Shown here one piece after another: positions 21,508-33,610 of a stretch of DNA of 64,000 bases. The notes beneath the pieces were generated by a model that worked only from the letters and a program-made list of their open reading frames with translations, ran no database searches and was not told the DNA's origin. This DNA is from Gautieria morchelliformis (taxonomy: Eukaryota > Basidiomycota > Agaricomycetes > Gomphales > Gomphaceae): the NCBI GenBank assembly GCA_015179125.1, contig WHVA01000076.1:62001-126000 (forward strand), in the 5' to 3' direction. The position numbers and the translations under genes are program-made. Within the stretch, counting starts at the first letter, position 1. Each line of letters opens with the position of its first letter.

Positions 21508-24483
21508 CTAGCCCCTGCCCGCTCCATTGCTTACCAGCAGTTGAACAACCCCATGATGACCCCCAGACTCTGCCGCCTGGAGCGCATTGCAATACTCGCC
21601 GCCTGGCACATTGACGTCCGCCCCCTTGTCCAGGAGCAGTTGAACAATGGCATAATGACCCCTTAATGAAGCCACCTGGAGTGCATTGCCATACTCCCCG
21701 CCTTGCGCACTGATGTCTGCTCCCTTCTCCAGGAGCAGCTGAACAATGGCATGATGGCCCTTTGAGGATGCCGCCTGGAGTGCATTGCCATACTGGCCAC
21801 CCTGTGCATTGACGTCTGCTCCCTTCTCCAGGAGCAGGCAAACAATCACATAATGACCCCATGATGATGCTGCCTGGAGCACATTGCCATAATGGCCGCC
21901 TCGCACATTTACATCAGCTCCCTTCTCCAGGAGGAGCTGAACAATGGCACCATTATCATCCCACGATGCCGCCTGGAGCGCGTTGCCATATGGGCCTTGC
22001 ACATTGATGTCTGCCCCCTTGTCCAGGAGCAGTTGAACAATGGCATGATGACCCCTTAATGAAGCCGCCTGGAGCGCATTGCCATACTCACTGCCTTGCA
22101 CACTGATGTCTGCTCCCTTCTCCAGGAGCAGCTGGACAATGGGGTGATGACCCTCTGACGATGCTGCCTGAAGCGCATTGCCATGCCGGCCACCTTGCAC
22201 ATTGATGTATGCTCCCTTCTCCAGGAGTAGCTGAACAATGCAATGATGACCCCCTGACGATGCCGCCTGGAGTGCATTTCCATACTCCCCACCTTGCACA
22301 TTGGCGTCTGCCCCCTTGTCCAGGAGCAGTTGAACAATGGCATGATGACCCCTTAACGAAGCCACCTGGAGTGCATTGCCATACTCCCCGCCTTGCACAC
22401 TGATGTCTGCTCCCTTCTCCAGGAGCAGCTGAACAATGGGATGGTGACCCCATGATGATGCTGCCTGGAGCGCATTGCCATACTGGCCACCTTGTGCATT
22501 GACATCTGCTCCCTTCTCCAGGAGCAGCTGAACAATTGGATGATGACCCCCTGATGATGCCACCTGAAGTGCATTGCCATACTGGCCGCCTTGCACATTG
22601 ATGTGTGCTCCCTTCTCCAGGAGCAGCTGAACAATGGGATAATGACCCCCTGATGATGCTGCCTGGAGCGCATTGCCATACTGGCCACCTTGTGCATTGA
22701 CATCTGCTCCCTTCTCCAGGAGCAGCTGAACAATTGGATGATGACCCCCTGATGATGCCACCTGAAGTGCATTGCCATACTGGCCGCCTTGCACATTGAT
22801 GTGTGCTCCCTTCTCCAGGAGCAGCTGAACAATGGGATAATGACCCCCTGATGATGCCGCCTGGAGTGCATTTCCATACTCCCCACCTAGCAAATTGGCA
22901 TCTGCTCCCTTGTCCAGGAGCAGTCGAACAATGGCATAATGACCCCTGAATGATGCTGCCTGGAGTGCATTCCCATACTGGCCACCTTGCGCATTCACAT
23001 CTGCTCCCTTGTCCAGGAGCAGCTGGACAATGGGATGATGACCCTCTGACGATGCCACCTGAAGTGCATTGCCATACCGGCCACCTTGCACATTGACATC
23101 TGCTCCCTTCTCCAGGAGCAGCTGAACAATGGGATGATGACCCCCTGATGATGCCACCTGGAGTGCATTGCCATACCAGCCGCCTTGCACATTGATGTCT
23201 GCTCCCTTCTCCAGGAGCAGCTGAACAATTGGATGATGACCCCCCAACAATGCTCCATAGAGTGCATTGCCATAACGGCTGCCTTGCGCATTGACATCTG
23301 CTCCCTTCTCCAGGAGCAGCTGAACAATGGGATGATGACCCCCTGATGATGCTGCCTGGAGTGCATTTCCATACTCCCCACCTTGCACATTGACGTCTGC
23401 TCTCTTGCCCAGGAGCAAGTGGACAATGAGATGATGACCCTCTGACGATGCCGCCTGGAGTGCATTGCCATACCGGCCACCTTGCACATTGATGTCTGCT
23501 CCCTTCTCCAGGAGCAGCTGAACAATGGCATGATGGCCCTTTGAGGATGCCGCCTGGAGCGCATCACAATACATGCCACCTTGTGCATTGACGTCTGCTC
23601 CCTTCTCCAGGAGCAGCTCAATTGTGGCATCATGACCCCATGATGATGCTGCCTGGAGTGCATTGCCATACTGGCCACCTTGTGCATTGACATCTGCTCC
23701 CTTCTCCAGGAGCAGCTGAACAATTGGATGATGACCCCCTGATGATGCTGCCTGAAGCGCATTGCCATACCGGCCACCTTGCACATTGACGCATGCTCCC
23801 TTCTCCAGGAGCAGCTGAACAATGTGATGATGACTCCCTAATGATGCTGCCTGGAGTGCATTTCCATACTCCCCACCTTGCACATTGACATCTGCTCTCT
23901 TGCCCAGGAGCAAGTGGACAATGAGATGATGACCCCCTGACGATGCTGCCTGGAGTGCATTGCCATACCGGCCGCCTTGCACATTGATGTCTGCTCCCTT
24001 CTCCAGGAGCAGCTGAACAATGGCATGATGGCCCTTTGAGGATGCTGCCTGGAGTGCATTGCCATACAAGCCACCTTGTGCATTGACGTCTGCTCTCTTC
24101 TCCAGGAGCAGCTCAATTGTGGCATCGTGACCCTTCAACGATGCCGCCTGGAGCGCATTGCCATACCAGCTGCCTTGCACACTGACATCTGCGCCTTTCT
24201 CCAGGAGCAGCCGGACAATGGCATGATGACCCTTTAACGATGCTGCCCGGAGTGCATTGCCACACTGCCCACCCCGTGCATTGACGTCCGCTCCCTTCTC
24301 CAGGAGCAGCTGAACAATGGCATTATGACCCTGGAATGATGCCGCCTGGAGCGCATTGCCATACTTGCCGCCTTGCGCATTGACGTCCGCTCCATTCTCC
24401 AGAAGATCCCGGGATACTATTGCTAGCCCAGCCTCTGCCATGTAATGGATAGGACCACCCTTCTTCAACCATCGATTTCCGTG
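21508..24483 (-). repeat. Tandem 99-bp ankyrin-coding array (about 30 units)
   Basis: Head-to-tail 99-bp units coding the ankyrin repeats of the NLR. Most differ at only a few sites, and nearly every unit shares the string CTGGAGCAGC/CTCCAGGAGCAG around LLLEK. Because the unit length is a multiple of three, other frames also stay open for hundreds of bases; those are not genes. Copies 17-18 and 19-20 are essentially identical. Confidence 0.95.
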
Positions 24484-26975
24484 ATAAAGCTCGAGCCAAT
24501 TCGAGTACATCACACTTTCGGGTTGTAGAAGACCCATGATCAGTCGGCGCAAAGTCAAATCATAATCGTTAGCGGGTTGAGTATGGCGGATCCAGTAATC
24601 CGCCGCATATGCACATAGTGGATGTAATATCCATATATCTCGGCTCGTGATATGCTGGTTGAACTGCAGTAAGTAGGCCACGCATGTCTTGGCAATGAAC
24701 GTATTAGAGAGTTTCTCGTCGCAGTGATAGATCGACAGCTTGCAGTGGGTGCGGAGGCATTCCGAGACCAAATATTCACGGACGGAGAAATGGGCTAGTC
24801 TGAATTCTGTAAAATTTCCCTGGTCATCCTCAATATATTCAGGGTACCGTGTGTCGTCTTTGACTATAGTAATGGAGACCAGGCTGGAACACAGGGTCAG
24901 GATGTCCCGTGGGTCGTCAAAGCGCCGCTCTGGGTCAAATAGGGGTCCAGTCTTAGCATCAGGATCTGTAGCAAGAATCTCCACAGCCAGCCTTAGTGAA
25001 ACTGGATCGACTGAGAAAGCGAGCCATTGCAACAGTTTCAGAGCATACACTCTATTGCTCTCGTCGATGCCCAGGAGAATCCTATCGTAGGTCTCGTACA
25101 GGGTCTTTGGTAGATTCGTCAGTGCCATCTTGAGCTCGTGGGGGGATCTGCACTTTCGTAGGGCATCCAGCTGACAAACAACCCATCGAAACCTGGTAGT
25201 CCAGTTGGCAACGATCTTCGGAAAGGTCAAAAGACTACATACATTCCATGCGCTCCGTCAATCAACGTAGTCTTAATTGTTTCCTTCTTCTCTGCCGAGT
25301 ATTTACTGAGCTTGTTATCATCCTTAAGTGCTCTGGACACATAGACTCGGATGTCGCTGTCGACGAGACCTTCGTCCATAGATACCTGATGTGAAACCAA
25401 GTCCCGCAGTGTCTTCTCGATGTCTTGCTCGTATCGACTCGTTGCTAGAAGGCGTAATGTGTCAAAGTTCCATCCGTGGATTTCTTTGATCAGTTTCAGA
25501 AATCGATGTCGGTCTGGACATTCATCGAGAGCATCGAAGATAAGGTACACGTTCTTTTCGAAAGTGCCAAGGATGGACTTGAGCGTTGACTTGAGCTCCT
25601 CCAGAGATGGCGATTCTTGACCATTCTTTTTGTCAAATAGTTGGGCCAGGTAATTAAAGGTCGTGGCAGGGGTCTTGGTGATTTTCAAGGACAGCTGTTT
25701 GATCAGAGCACGAAGGAGGCTGGTTGGTTCTGTATCCTTGCTGCGAAAATCGAAATAAAAGAATGCGACTGCGAGTGAGGGGTCTGATATGCATTGATGA
25801 GAGATCTCTCTTATGATGGTAGAGCTTGATGAACGACGTTAGCATGGTACCTAGATATCCAAAGAAATGTGAATTGCTCACCATAAGATAGTCTTTCCGG
25901 CGCCAGCTGTGTGCTTATCAGCGGCGATCATAAAATAAGGAGAGAACATACCCTTGCCGTGAAGCCATAAAAACGACTCGGGCTGGCTTTTCCATTCATG
26001 GAAGCTTTCTCCCTGCAGAAACCACGAGCCGGTGTGTTCCTCCCACTCCCCAGCGGCATTCAAATGTTTCGACTCATAATCAGGAGCTGCCAACCACTTG
26101 TAGATATCCTGACGACGTTGGTTGTCATGCACCTCCAGCACCAAACGTCTGTCCGCATGATAAGGGATCATTGGCCATCGAGGGTAGGCATTTGAACGTA
26201 CGCTTGGTCAATGGATAAGGCCACAACAAGCTGCTGCTGGAACTTTTGCAGGTTGTCGAGAGTCTTGTTAACCTCGCCTTGCTTGAATGCATAGACCAGC
26301 GCTTCCTTGCGAGATGGGCGTACATTCTTCGTTTCTAACTTCTTCGAAAGGCGCTGCAGCTCGGCGTGACAATTCCTGAGAACCCGAGGTAAGTTCATGT
26401 GATCATCTCTGATTTCCGAGGCATTCCCTGCTGTTTTTCCGCCTTCGTCTGTTAAGGAATCACCCGTTGTCGCAGTGGGGGAGGGTATGCTGTCTGTGCG
26501 TTCACACTGAGTGTCGATCATGTTATTGCCTCCTTCGCGCTTGAAGTTCTTCAACAGGCGTTTTAAAAGACCCGTACGCTCACTTGGCATGGATTCATTG
26601 AGCCCATAGCCGGGTCGTGCGTCCTCGCTCTTTGTCACCTCAGGGGGCCCGCCTGTCATTTGATCGCCATGCGATATATCGAGCGCGGTCATCAAAGTCG
26701 GCAATCGAGAGAATGTTTGGGACTCGGCCACCATGAGCTTGTGGAGGTCAAGAAGGACCCCCTGTAGTCCGGAGACCTGGTCGCTGAGTCTGGTCATATC
26801 CTTGGACCCATTCTTGTATGCAACTCGATACGCGGAGCATTTGGTGATAACATCTTCGGTGGTCCGGACGACGGCGATGACACTCGCTGAGTGGGTTGAT
26901 GAGCATCGCAGTTAGAAGGAAGATAAATACAGCCGACTTGCCTGCTACTGCCAGACCTGCCAGAGCTTCAGCCAT
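21508..26975 (-). CDS. NLR/STAND protein: fungal N-terminal domain, NACHT, about 30 ankyrin repeats
   Basis: Six exons: 26975-26942, 26886-26202, 26148-25952, 25906-25882, 25824-25243 and 25192-21508; 5208 nt, 1735 aa. Residues 1-80 (MAEALAGLAVAASVIAVV, then VSGLQGVLLDLHKLM) resemble the HeLo-like/PigL_N domain of fungal STAND proteins. The NACHT starts with WFLQGESFHEWK and FLWLHGKAGAGKT (Walker A, about 303-311). Walker B is VYLIFDALDEC (406-416), sensor LLATSR. A winged-helix-like region ends in FTEFRLAHFSVREYL. From about residue 745 the C-terminus is 30 repeats of 33 residues, consensus YGNALQAASSGGHHPIVQLL. Family role: intracellular recognition triggering incompatibility or defence, here inferred. 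Intron 1 is GC-AG; the Walker A loop is split by introns. Confidence 0.9.
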
Positions 26976-28498
26976 TACGTCGAGTCGATGGTTACGGGGA
27001 AAATTTGACAGTCCAACGCTGCTACCTCATGTTGTGGCACTGCCCTTGTACCTTTTCGGGCCTACCTAAAAAGAAGGTGTGACAGTCAAGGCGATGTGCT
27101 TCGCGTGCCAGGCAAGCCCTCTACGGTTCGCAGACAGTGTCACATTGGAGGCATCCAGACTTGGACCTGGGCTAACCAAGTGGAAACCGACCATCATCAG
27201 TCATCACAGACAAAGAGACATACTTTACGCGCGAGAGTTCGGTCGTTAACTCGAAGTGTTCTCGAACTCCTTTGGCAATTGGCACTTGTCGAAGCCCAAC
27301 GAACACGCGGAGTATCGCAATTCTTGACTACTAGATCCGTGTTGAGAGTTCGTGGACATTTAGAAAACTAGGTGATCTCTCTCTAATAAGTATTTCCGGA
27401 ATCCAGCTCGAAATTTGAAATTTGAGTTCTCGCTCTGATCGATCTCAGCGTTAGCGTTCGAACGAAGTACGAATGCCCGGTGGTGATCGCCACGAGAGCA
27501 TGCGTCTCGAGGAAGTCCCTCAATACTCGATGGCCATTACAATTACTCACACTTGTTCCTTATTTCAGGATATCATGAGTAGGTGGACAAGCTACAGCAG
27601 TACTGAAGCTTGAAGGTGTCTTAACAGCGAGCGAGGAACGACGAGGTAAGAAGCCTGCGATCCGAACCACTTACAGTAAGCTCTGCCACGAATCAGCCTC
27701 ATCTTATTACACTGTTTATCAAGGAAGTTAGGACTGCGGCCCATGCAGACGGGTATACATAGTCCGGCTAGTTGAACGTTGCAATGAGCCGTTTATTTTG
27801 CGTCGAACGCGTCAATGAAGCTTCCTGTAACCCCGAAGATCCATCCTCTCCGAAAGAGGTCCCGCGAGCCTAGTCGACTTGGGTTCAATGGATTAGCCAA
27901 GCTGCCTGCGAGCGAAGCCGCAAGGCCGCCGCGTCCAGCAGAGCGCCGCTGGGCAGACCACAACTTTTGCACCCGCTGCAGGCAGCCGTCTCCGAAGATT
28001 GGGCTCTGTTAGCTAGGGAAGAGGGTTGCTAGGGGAGGTGGATGTGCAGCGGTTTCGAGCCGACGAAAGCTCTCGTCAACCCCTACCGCTCGCCCTTCCA
28101 GTTCTGTTTAGGGTTCGCTACCTCTGAGCCTTATGGCACTAACTGGAGTAAATGGTCCATGTGCATGAACAGTGCCTTTAGCTACCTGAACAGAGGCTAC
28201 TAAGGAGCTCATGACCTGCTAGCTGGAGGTGGACGGGTTGGTGGGTATGCTAGTCAGAGGACGGAAGCTTCGTCCCAAGCTCAGCTCAAGCTGACTAACC
28301 ATGTTACTGTCTCTGGTAGTTTCCAGTCCGGAGACATACATTCTCGCGTCCATGCAGCAAGACGACGCTGGAACGTCACCCTTGCCAAAGCGGAACGCAC
28401 AGCAAGGATGGTTTGGCTTGCCAAGACAGAGGCGATGCTGACTGCCATAGCGCGCTTAGTTCACTGAAAATGAGGGTAGAGACAACAAAGCTTTCGCG
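26976..28498. other. Intergenic, no gene recognised
   Basis: Upstream flank of the NLR gene and a further 1.5 kb without a convincing open frame, RNA or repeat. Several short frames are interrupted and biased in ways that suggest old decayed sequence. Confidence 0.4.
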
Positions 28499-28690
28499 AA
28501 CTATAAGTACCATCTCCTCGCCATTAATGGTGAAGCGGATGATCCTGCACCTCACTTCGAGGAATGGGCCGAGCAATGTGGCCCCGTGTTCTGCGTACCT
28601 ATAGCTCGAGCCGTGTAGTAGTATCGTATAGGCGACCCGAAGACCGTTGCTCACTTCTACGCACGGGAGACCTGAGGCTTCAGATGAAAG
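28499..28690 (+). pseudogene. Cytochrome P450 relic (N-terminal fragment)
   Basis: A single frame reads APHFEEWAEQCGPVFCVP, two stops, then RIGDPKTVAHFYARET, a stop, and GFR. This matches the early part of fungal P450s, where the proline-rich region is followed by a (E/K)xYGPVF segment and then a DPKAVAHFY motif. It has in-frame stops and no haem-binding Cys region nearby, so it is a fragment. Recognition rests on two short motifs only. The minus-strand open frame over the same region is a shadow. Confidence 0.45.
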
Positions 28691-28960
28691 CAGTATCAAA
28701 AACACTGATTGTAGTGAGGAGGGTAGTAGAGCTCCCTTACTAGTCGCATTGCACGGTTCAGCTATGTCTTATGCGAACCGACATCTGAGTTGAAATGAAG
28801 GAAAGCACGCTTTGCAGCTTGGTAGGTTCGAATGATGTCACAACTAGCGGTCATTTACATATGTGACACGTGACGCTAGACAGCCGTCGGCTCCGCCCTA
28901 GTGCGCCCATCCCGCAGGCGCTTGAGTACTCGCCAAAAAGAAAGTAGTGGCGACCTAACC

Positions 28961-31411
28961 ATGGCTCTACCAGAGCCTCTGGAATCGTTACCGGTGGTAC
29001 ACCACTTCTATCCAATCAACCCAGACACGGCTTTGCAGGAGCAATCTGCTGTCTACAATACAGCAGACCACCCTCTCGTTGCTCCTATACATCCAACACC
29101 ATCGCAGCCCATCCGCGAGGCCAATTCCAAAAGTAATAAGAAGAGGAAGATCCAGGAAGTTGATGCAGAAGTCCAATATCTGGCCCGCCGTCTGGTGTGT
29201 TTGTTATATACTGTTTTGAGGTTCCACAATATTGAGTCCACTTCGCCATAGCCAAGAAGGCGAGATTCTCGAGCGGCGGATGACTCAGAGCAACGTCACC
29301 TTGGACTCTCAGCAGCTCTCTCTGAACCTCCCACACTTGGTATTTGTCCTCAACAGCCGCGATGCGTCGCATACGTCGAGCTTCCTGGCTATGGATCTAT
29401 CGACCTTACACCCTACCGGCCACTCTCCCAGACCTCTCCAGCCACTCAATCACTTTTTCGAGAAGGGGCCCAGTACCGTGATCCAAGCCCATCCCCGACG
29501 TCGTCCGGTGAATCCACTCCCTCTGAATACCTGGGTTCGAGACGTTCAATACGCATTGAACCGAAGCGTGGGAGTACCAGAAAACCGAAGGCAGAAAGCG
29601 ACACGGAAGAGGATGCTTTATGGGTTGTTGAAGACGAAGCAACGACTTGCCATCAATGCAGACGAAAGAACACCAGAGAAAAGATGCACTGTCACAGATT
29701 TCAGCTTAATGGGAGAAAGTGCCCTTTTCTCTTTTGCCAGACGTGCATAGAGGTCCGGTGCGTAGTGCTGCATGTTATGCTAGTATGCCTTCTAGCCGGC
29801 TGACCAGCAGCGGGTAGGTACGACGAAAGTTTCGACACCTCTAATCTTAGATGGCACTGTCCACGATGCCGCGGTATCTGCAACTGCTCAATCTGTCTCC
29901 GCAAGGCCGGATTGGGGTACATTCTTGACGGTCCTATGTCTGAGCAGTTGACTGGTATTCAGGGCCGTCTCAGTTGCGCAAGACACGAGAAGAAGCAGCA
30001 GTCACGGCGTGGAGGAGTTAGGGTAGATAAAAACCGTGGTGACAAGCAGCCTCGGGCTAGTGTGCAGACATGGCTCGCCAAGAAGGGTATTGTGCTGGGT
30101 ACGGAGGAATGGCTGATGGAACGACGTCGTCGGGGCGTCAGGTTCGTGGTCGGAAAAACCCCCCCGCCCCTCGATGTTCCATCTCCATACAAGGAAGCGC
30201 GGTTCAACCCCACACTAGCAGCTTGTACTGAGTACTTTGAAGATGACGGGATAGATGACCTGTCTAGCGTGGTGCCTATACGCGAAGGTGATCCCGACAT
30301 CTTAGTAGCATCTGGCCCTCCCGCTCTCAATGACAGTGATGCGACGGCCGTGTCGCGTACCCAAGAGGTGGTCTCGAAACCTCCGCCATTACCAATAGAT
30401 GTGCAACCTAACTCCAGCGCGCTCGTGACCACCACTGAGACTCATGAATCAGGCTTGCACAAGTCCCCCTCGCCACTTCCAGATGCTGGTCCTCTAGCTC
30501 CTTCCACCCCAGGGGAGGACCTTCCAACAATAGAGTCTGCTCGGGCACATGGCCTCAGACTCATCATTGGCGAACCTCTTCGGAACCCGGCACGGAAGAA
30601 TAGACAACTGGAAAACCCGAAGGTCAAGAAACGAAAAGTCATCAAGCGTATAAGAAATACTGAAGTTGACTTCTGGGACTCTGACGATTATGAGCCCAGA
30701 CAGCGAAAGCCCGTTATACGCTTTAAAGGCCTGCAAGTCAAAGCTACACAAGATGACGAAAAAGAGGAAGAAATGGAGTCTGTCGGAGGCTCGTCGACAA
30801 TCTCAGATTCTCGTTCGCCACTTGCTGACGCGCTTTCGGCCGCGCCACCTCCTGAGCCTGTACTGGTGCCAACGGAGTACTATGCGCCGTCCAAGCTTGA
30901 TGCGACGATGGCCAGTGCTTCACAGACACAGCTCGGTCACACATACTGGTCATTGAACACAGTTAGTCCTCACAAGCCCGAACACGAGCACCACGCTGAA
31001 CCTGGCCATGGACCCTCATCGTTATTAATGTCAACGCCTTTATATTCCAATGATGATCAGAACCTTTATTCCCAATTTTCTCTGGATGACGTTTCTCACG
31101 CTGGACCTTCGGTTACGGCGTCTGCATCAAACCCCGTGGGCAGAGATGGTGCTCACTCACCTTCCTTACTAACGTCCTTATCCAGATCACACACCGCCAA
31201 TGATTACCTGAAGTCCCAGATCCATACTCACGCACGTGGTGATGATGCATATTCATCTGGTGGGCTGGCGGCTTTCACTACGATGGATGATACATGGGCC
31301 GTTGACCCAGTCTTTCCCAACCTGGATATGGACATGCCCCCACTGCACATGGAAGGCATTGCTCATGCTGTCAATGCTGCATACTATAAACATCAGGGAG
31401 ACCAACCATAA
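28961..31411 (+). CDS. zf-4CXXC_R1 (CDCA7-like) zinc-finger protein
   Basis: Three exons: 28961-29194, 29252-29757 and 29818-31411; 2334 nt, 777 aa; start ATG in context ACCATGG. Residues 211-273 carry 11 Cys with four CXXC pairs: CHQC (211/214), CQTC (240/243), CPRC (261/264) and CSIC (270/273), with WHCPRCRGICNCSICLRK, the signature of zf-4CXXC_R1. Vertebrate members (CDCA7) activate the HELLS remodeller and sustain DNA methylation. Basic clusters NKKRK (exon 1) and VKKRKVIKRIR (exon 3) suggest nuclear localisation. The C-terminal 450 residues are disordered and Ser/Pro-rich, unlike vertebrate CDCA7. It lies head-to-head with the NLR and tail-to-tail with ALDH. Role in methylation is inference. 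Confidence 0.88.
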
Positions 31412-31618
31412 GCAGGCATTCGAGTAACACATTCGTGTCCTATTATCGCTCCGTGAAAGGGGCTCACTTAGTTCGCTCCGTATCACTGGCATATTCTTGG
31501 CCTTGATATCAATGCCTCGTGGCTTGTAGACAGCAGATATGGTACATTTAAGCGTAGACCTATTGGGTCACTTATACAATGCTTGCATCCGTGCTCGTAA
31601 TTCAAGCCAACTACCTCA

Positions 31619-33570
31619 CTATAGCTTGCCAACCAGGTCAACCTGTACACATTTGACAGATGTATAGCTGCAAACGTGAATCAATTTGCTGTCACTTGAG
31701 ACAGGGAACGTGAGAAGTAAAACTCACTTAGTCAGTGCATATTCGCCGAGTTCGCGACCAATGCCAGATTGCTTGAAGCCGCCAAATGGAAGCTGCGGGT
31801 GAATCTTGTTGCAGCAATTAACCCATACGGTGCCAGCCTTGAGTTTGTGGGCAACCCTTAGCGCGCGGCTGATATTTTGCGAGAACACGGCTGCCGCGAG
31901 GCCATACACGGTGTCATTTGCCACCCGGAGAATATCTGCGCACGAGTCGTGGTCAGCCACGCGCAAGGTACAAGATCCTATGACGCTGTTACGTACCTTC
32001 CTCATCTTCGAATTTGACGAGAACGCCGACAGGTCCGAATATTTCCTCACGCACAATCCTCATATCTGGGGTGGTGTTCGTAAAGATGGTAGGTTCGATG
32101 AAGAACCCTTCGGTTCCGTGACGCTGGCCACCGATGATAGCATGCGCACCAGCCTTCTTGCCATCGTCGATGTATCCCATAATGCGCTGCAACGAAGCCA
32201 TGTGTCATCGTTGTTTCAGGGGTAACGAATACTCACGTCGAACTGCTGCTGTGACACCTGGGGCCCCTGCGTTGTCCCCTCCTCCAGTGGATGGCCAAGC
32301 CTGAGTTTCTTAATGTAATCCATGAACTTCTGCTGAAATTTGTCGTAGATGGACGCCTGAACGTAGATCCGGGAACCGGCACAGCACGTCTGGCCGTGGT
32401 TGAAACTGTGCCATCCAGAGGATATCATGACAGGACACAAAAGAAGACAAACCGGCTTACTAGATTCCATGGCTCGCCCATTTGACTACTTCGTCCAAAT
32501 CCGCATCATCGAAGATGATATTCGGACTTTTCCCGCCAAGTTCGAGGGTAACGTTTTTCAGGTTTGAGGCGGCAGCCTGACGCATAATCTCGCGGCCGAC
32601 AAGGGTGCTACCAGTAAAGGCGACCTTCTCGATGGCTGGGTGTGATGAGATAGCGTTGCCCACGGTCTTGCCGTATCCAGTAACGACATTTACAGCACCT
32701 GGCGGGAAACCAGCCTCCTTGGCGAGCGCTACGACGCGCAGAGCAGAGAGAGGGGTCAATTCAGATGGCTTGATTACAACTGCATTGCCTGTGGCAAGTG
32801 CAGGTCCCACTTTCCACGCGAACATGAGGACTGCCGTAATCCGCTGTTAGTGCCTTGAATTTCTCAGAACAGGTCACGCACGAGGGAAATTCCACGGAAT
32901 AATTTGCCCCACCACACCAAAAGGCTCGTGGCGTGTGTATCCAAGCTTCAAGTCATTGCTTTCAATAACCTTTCCGTGGTTCTTGTCTGCCCAGCCACCA
33001 TAGTAGCGAATGGTCGCGGCCGCTTCCTGCACATCGAATCCTCTTGCATCGGGGAAAATCTTGCCTGCGAAATCCATCAACTGGCGTTCCGTCCATCTGC
33101 TTAACACAGAACCAATGCTGACCATTGTCCAAGCTCTCGATAGCAGCAATTTCGTCGATATGTTCTTCGATAAGCTCCGCCCACCGAATTAGCAGCTTCC
33201 CGCGCACGAACCCGGGCGTGTTCAAACCCCAAACAGTGTCGTAAGCCTTCTGTGCTGCAGCTACTGCAATGTCTACATCCTTGGCAGTACCTTCCGCAAT
33301 GGTCGCAAGTAGCTTTCCCGTAGCTGTTACATCCCAATCGAGTCAGCCATCTTAAGTACAACTGAAGCATGGCTTCCGTACTGGGGTTGATGACGCTGGA
33401 GAAGGTGGTGTCAGCGCCCGAGGAGGTTCAAGCAAACATGGATCAACTGACTCAATTGTGGTCTTATCAGATCCATCCACAAACTCATTGTTGATGAAGA
33501 GACCTGTCGAAAAGGATGTCTTACCCTTGAAGTGATGGTTGTCGAAAGTGTGAGAGAACGTGGGAGGCAT
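31619..33570 (-). CDS. Aldehyde dehydrogenase (NAD(P)+-dependent)
   Basis: Nine exons: 33570-33452, 33395-33382, 33323-33123, 33064-32882, 32830-32461, 32405-32237, 32186-31997, 31935-31728 and 31667-31619; 1503 nt, 500 aa, the usual family length. It starts [20 protein letters not shown] and ends [16 protein letters not shown]. Conserved features: [31 protein letters not shown] (NAD-binding turn), catalytic Glu269 in [10 protein letters not shown], nucleophile Cys303 in [11 protein letters not shown], and [15 protein letters not shown]. All residues needed for catalysis are present, so it should oxidise aldehydes to acids in the cytosol or mitochondria; no clear targeting peptide. Exon 2 is only 14 nt. 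All introns are GT-AG. The last intron before the final 49-nt exon is easily missed. Confidence 0.93.
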
Positions 33571-33602
33571 ATCGTGGGTGTTTCGTCGGTGGGCAACGAA
33601 GT

Positions 33603-33610
33603 CTTTTATA
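33603..33610 (-). promoter_or_regulatory. TATA box of the ALDH gene
   Basis: TATAAAAG on minus, about 33 nt upstream of the ALDH ATG at 33570, implying a very short leader. Confidence 0.55.

Noticed and set aside
21485-24125. Several long minus-strand frames rich in Met-Cys-Lys or Arg-His-His within the ankyrin region
   Set aside because: They are out-of-frame readings of the 99-bp tandem repeat, which stays open in all frames because its unit is a multiple of three.
28815-28835. B-box-like GGTTCGAAT suggesting a tRNA gene
   Set aside because: No A box at the right distance and no cloverleaf could be drawn around it.
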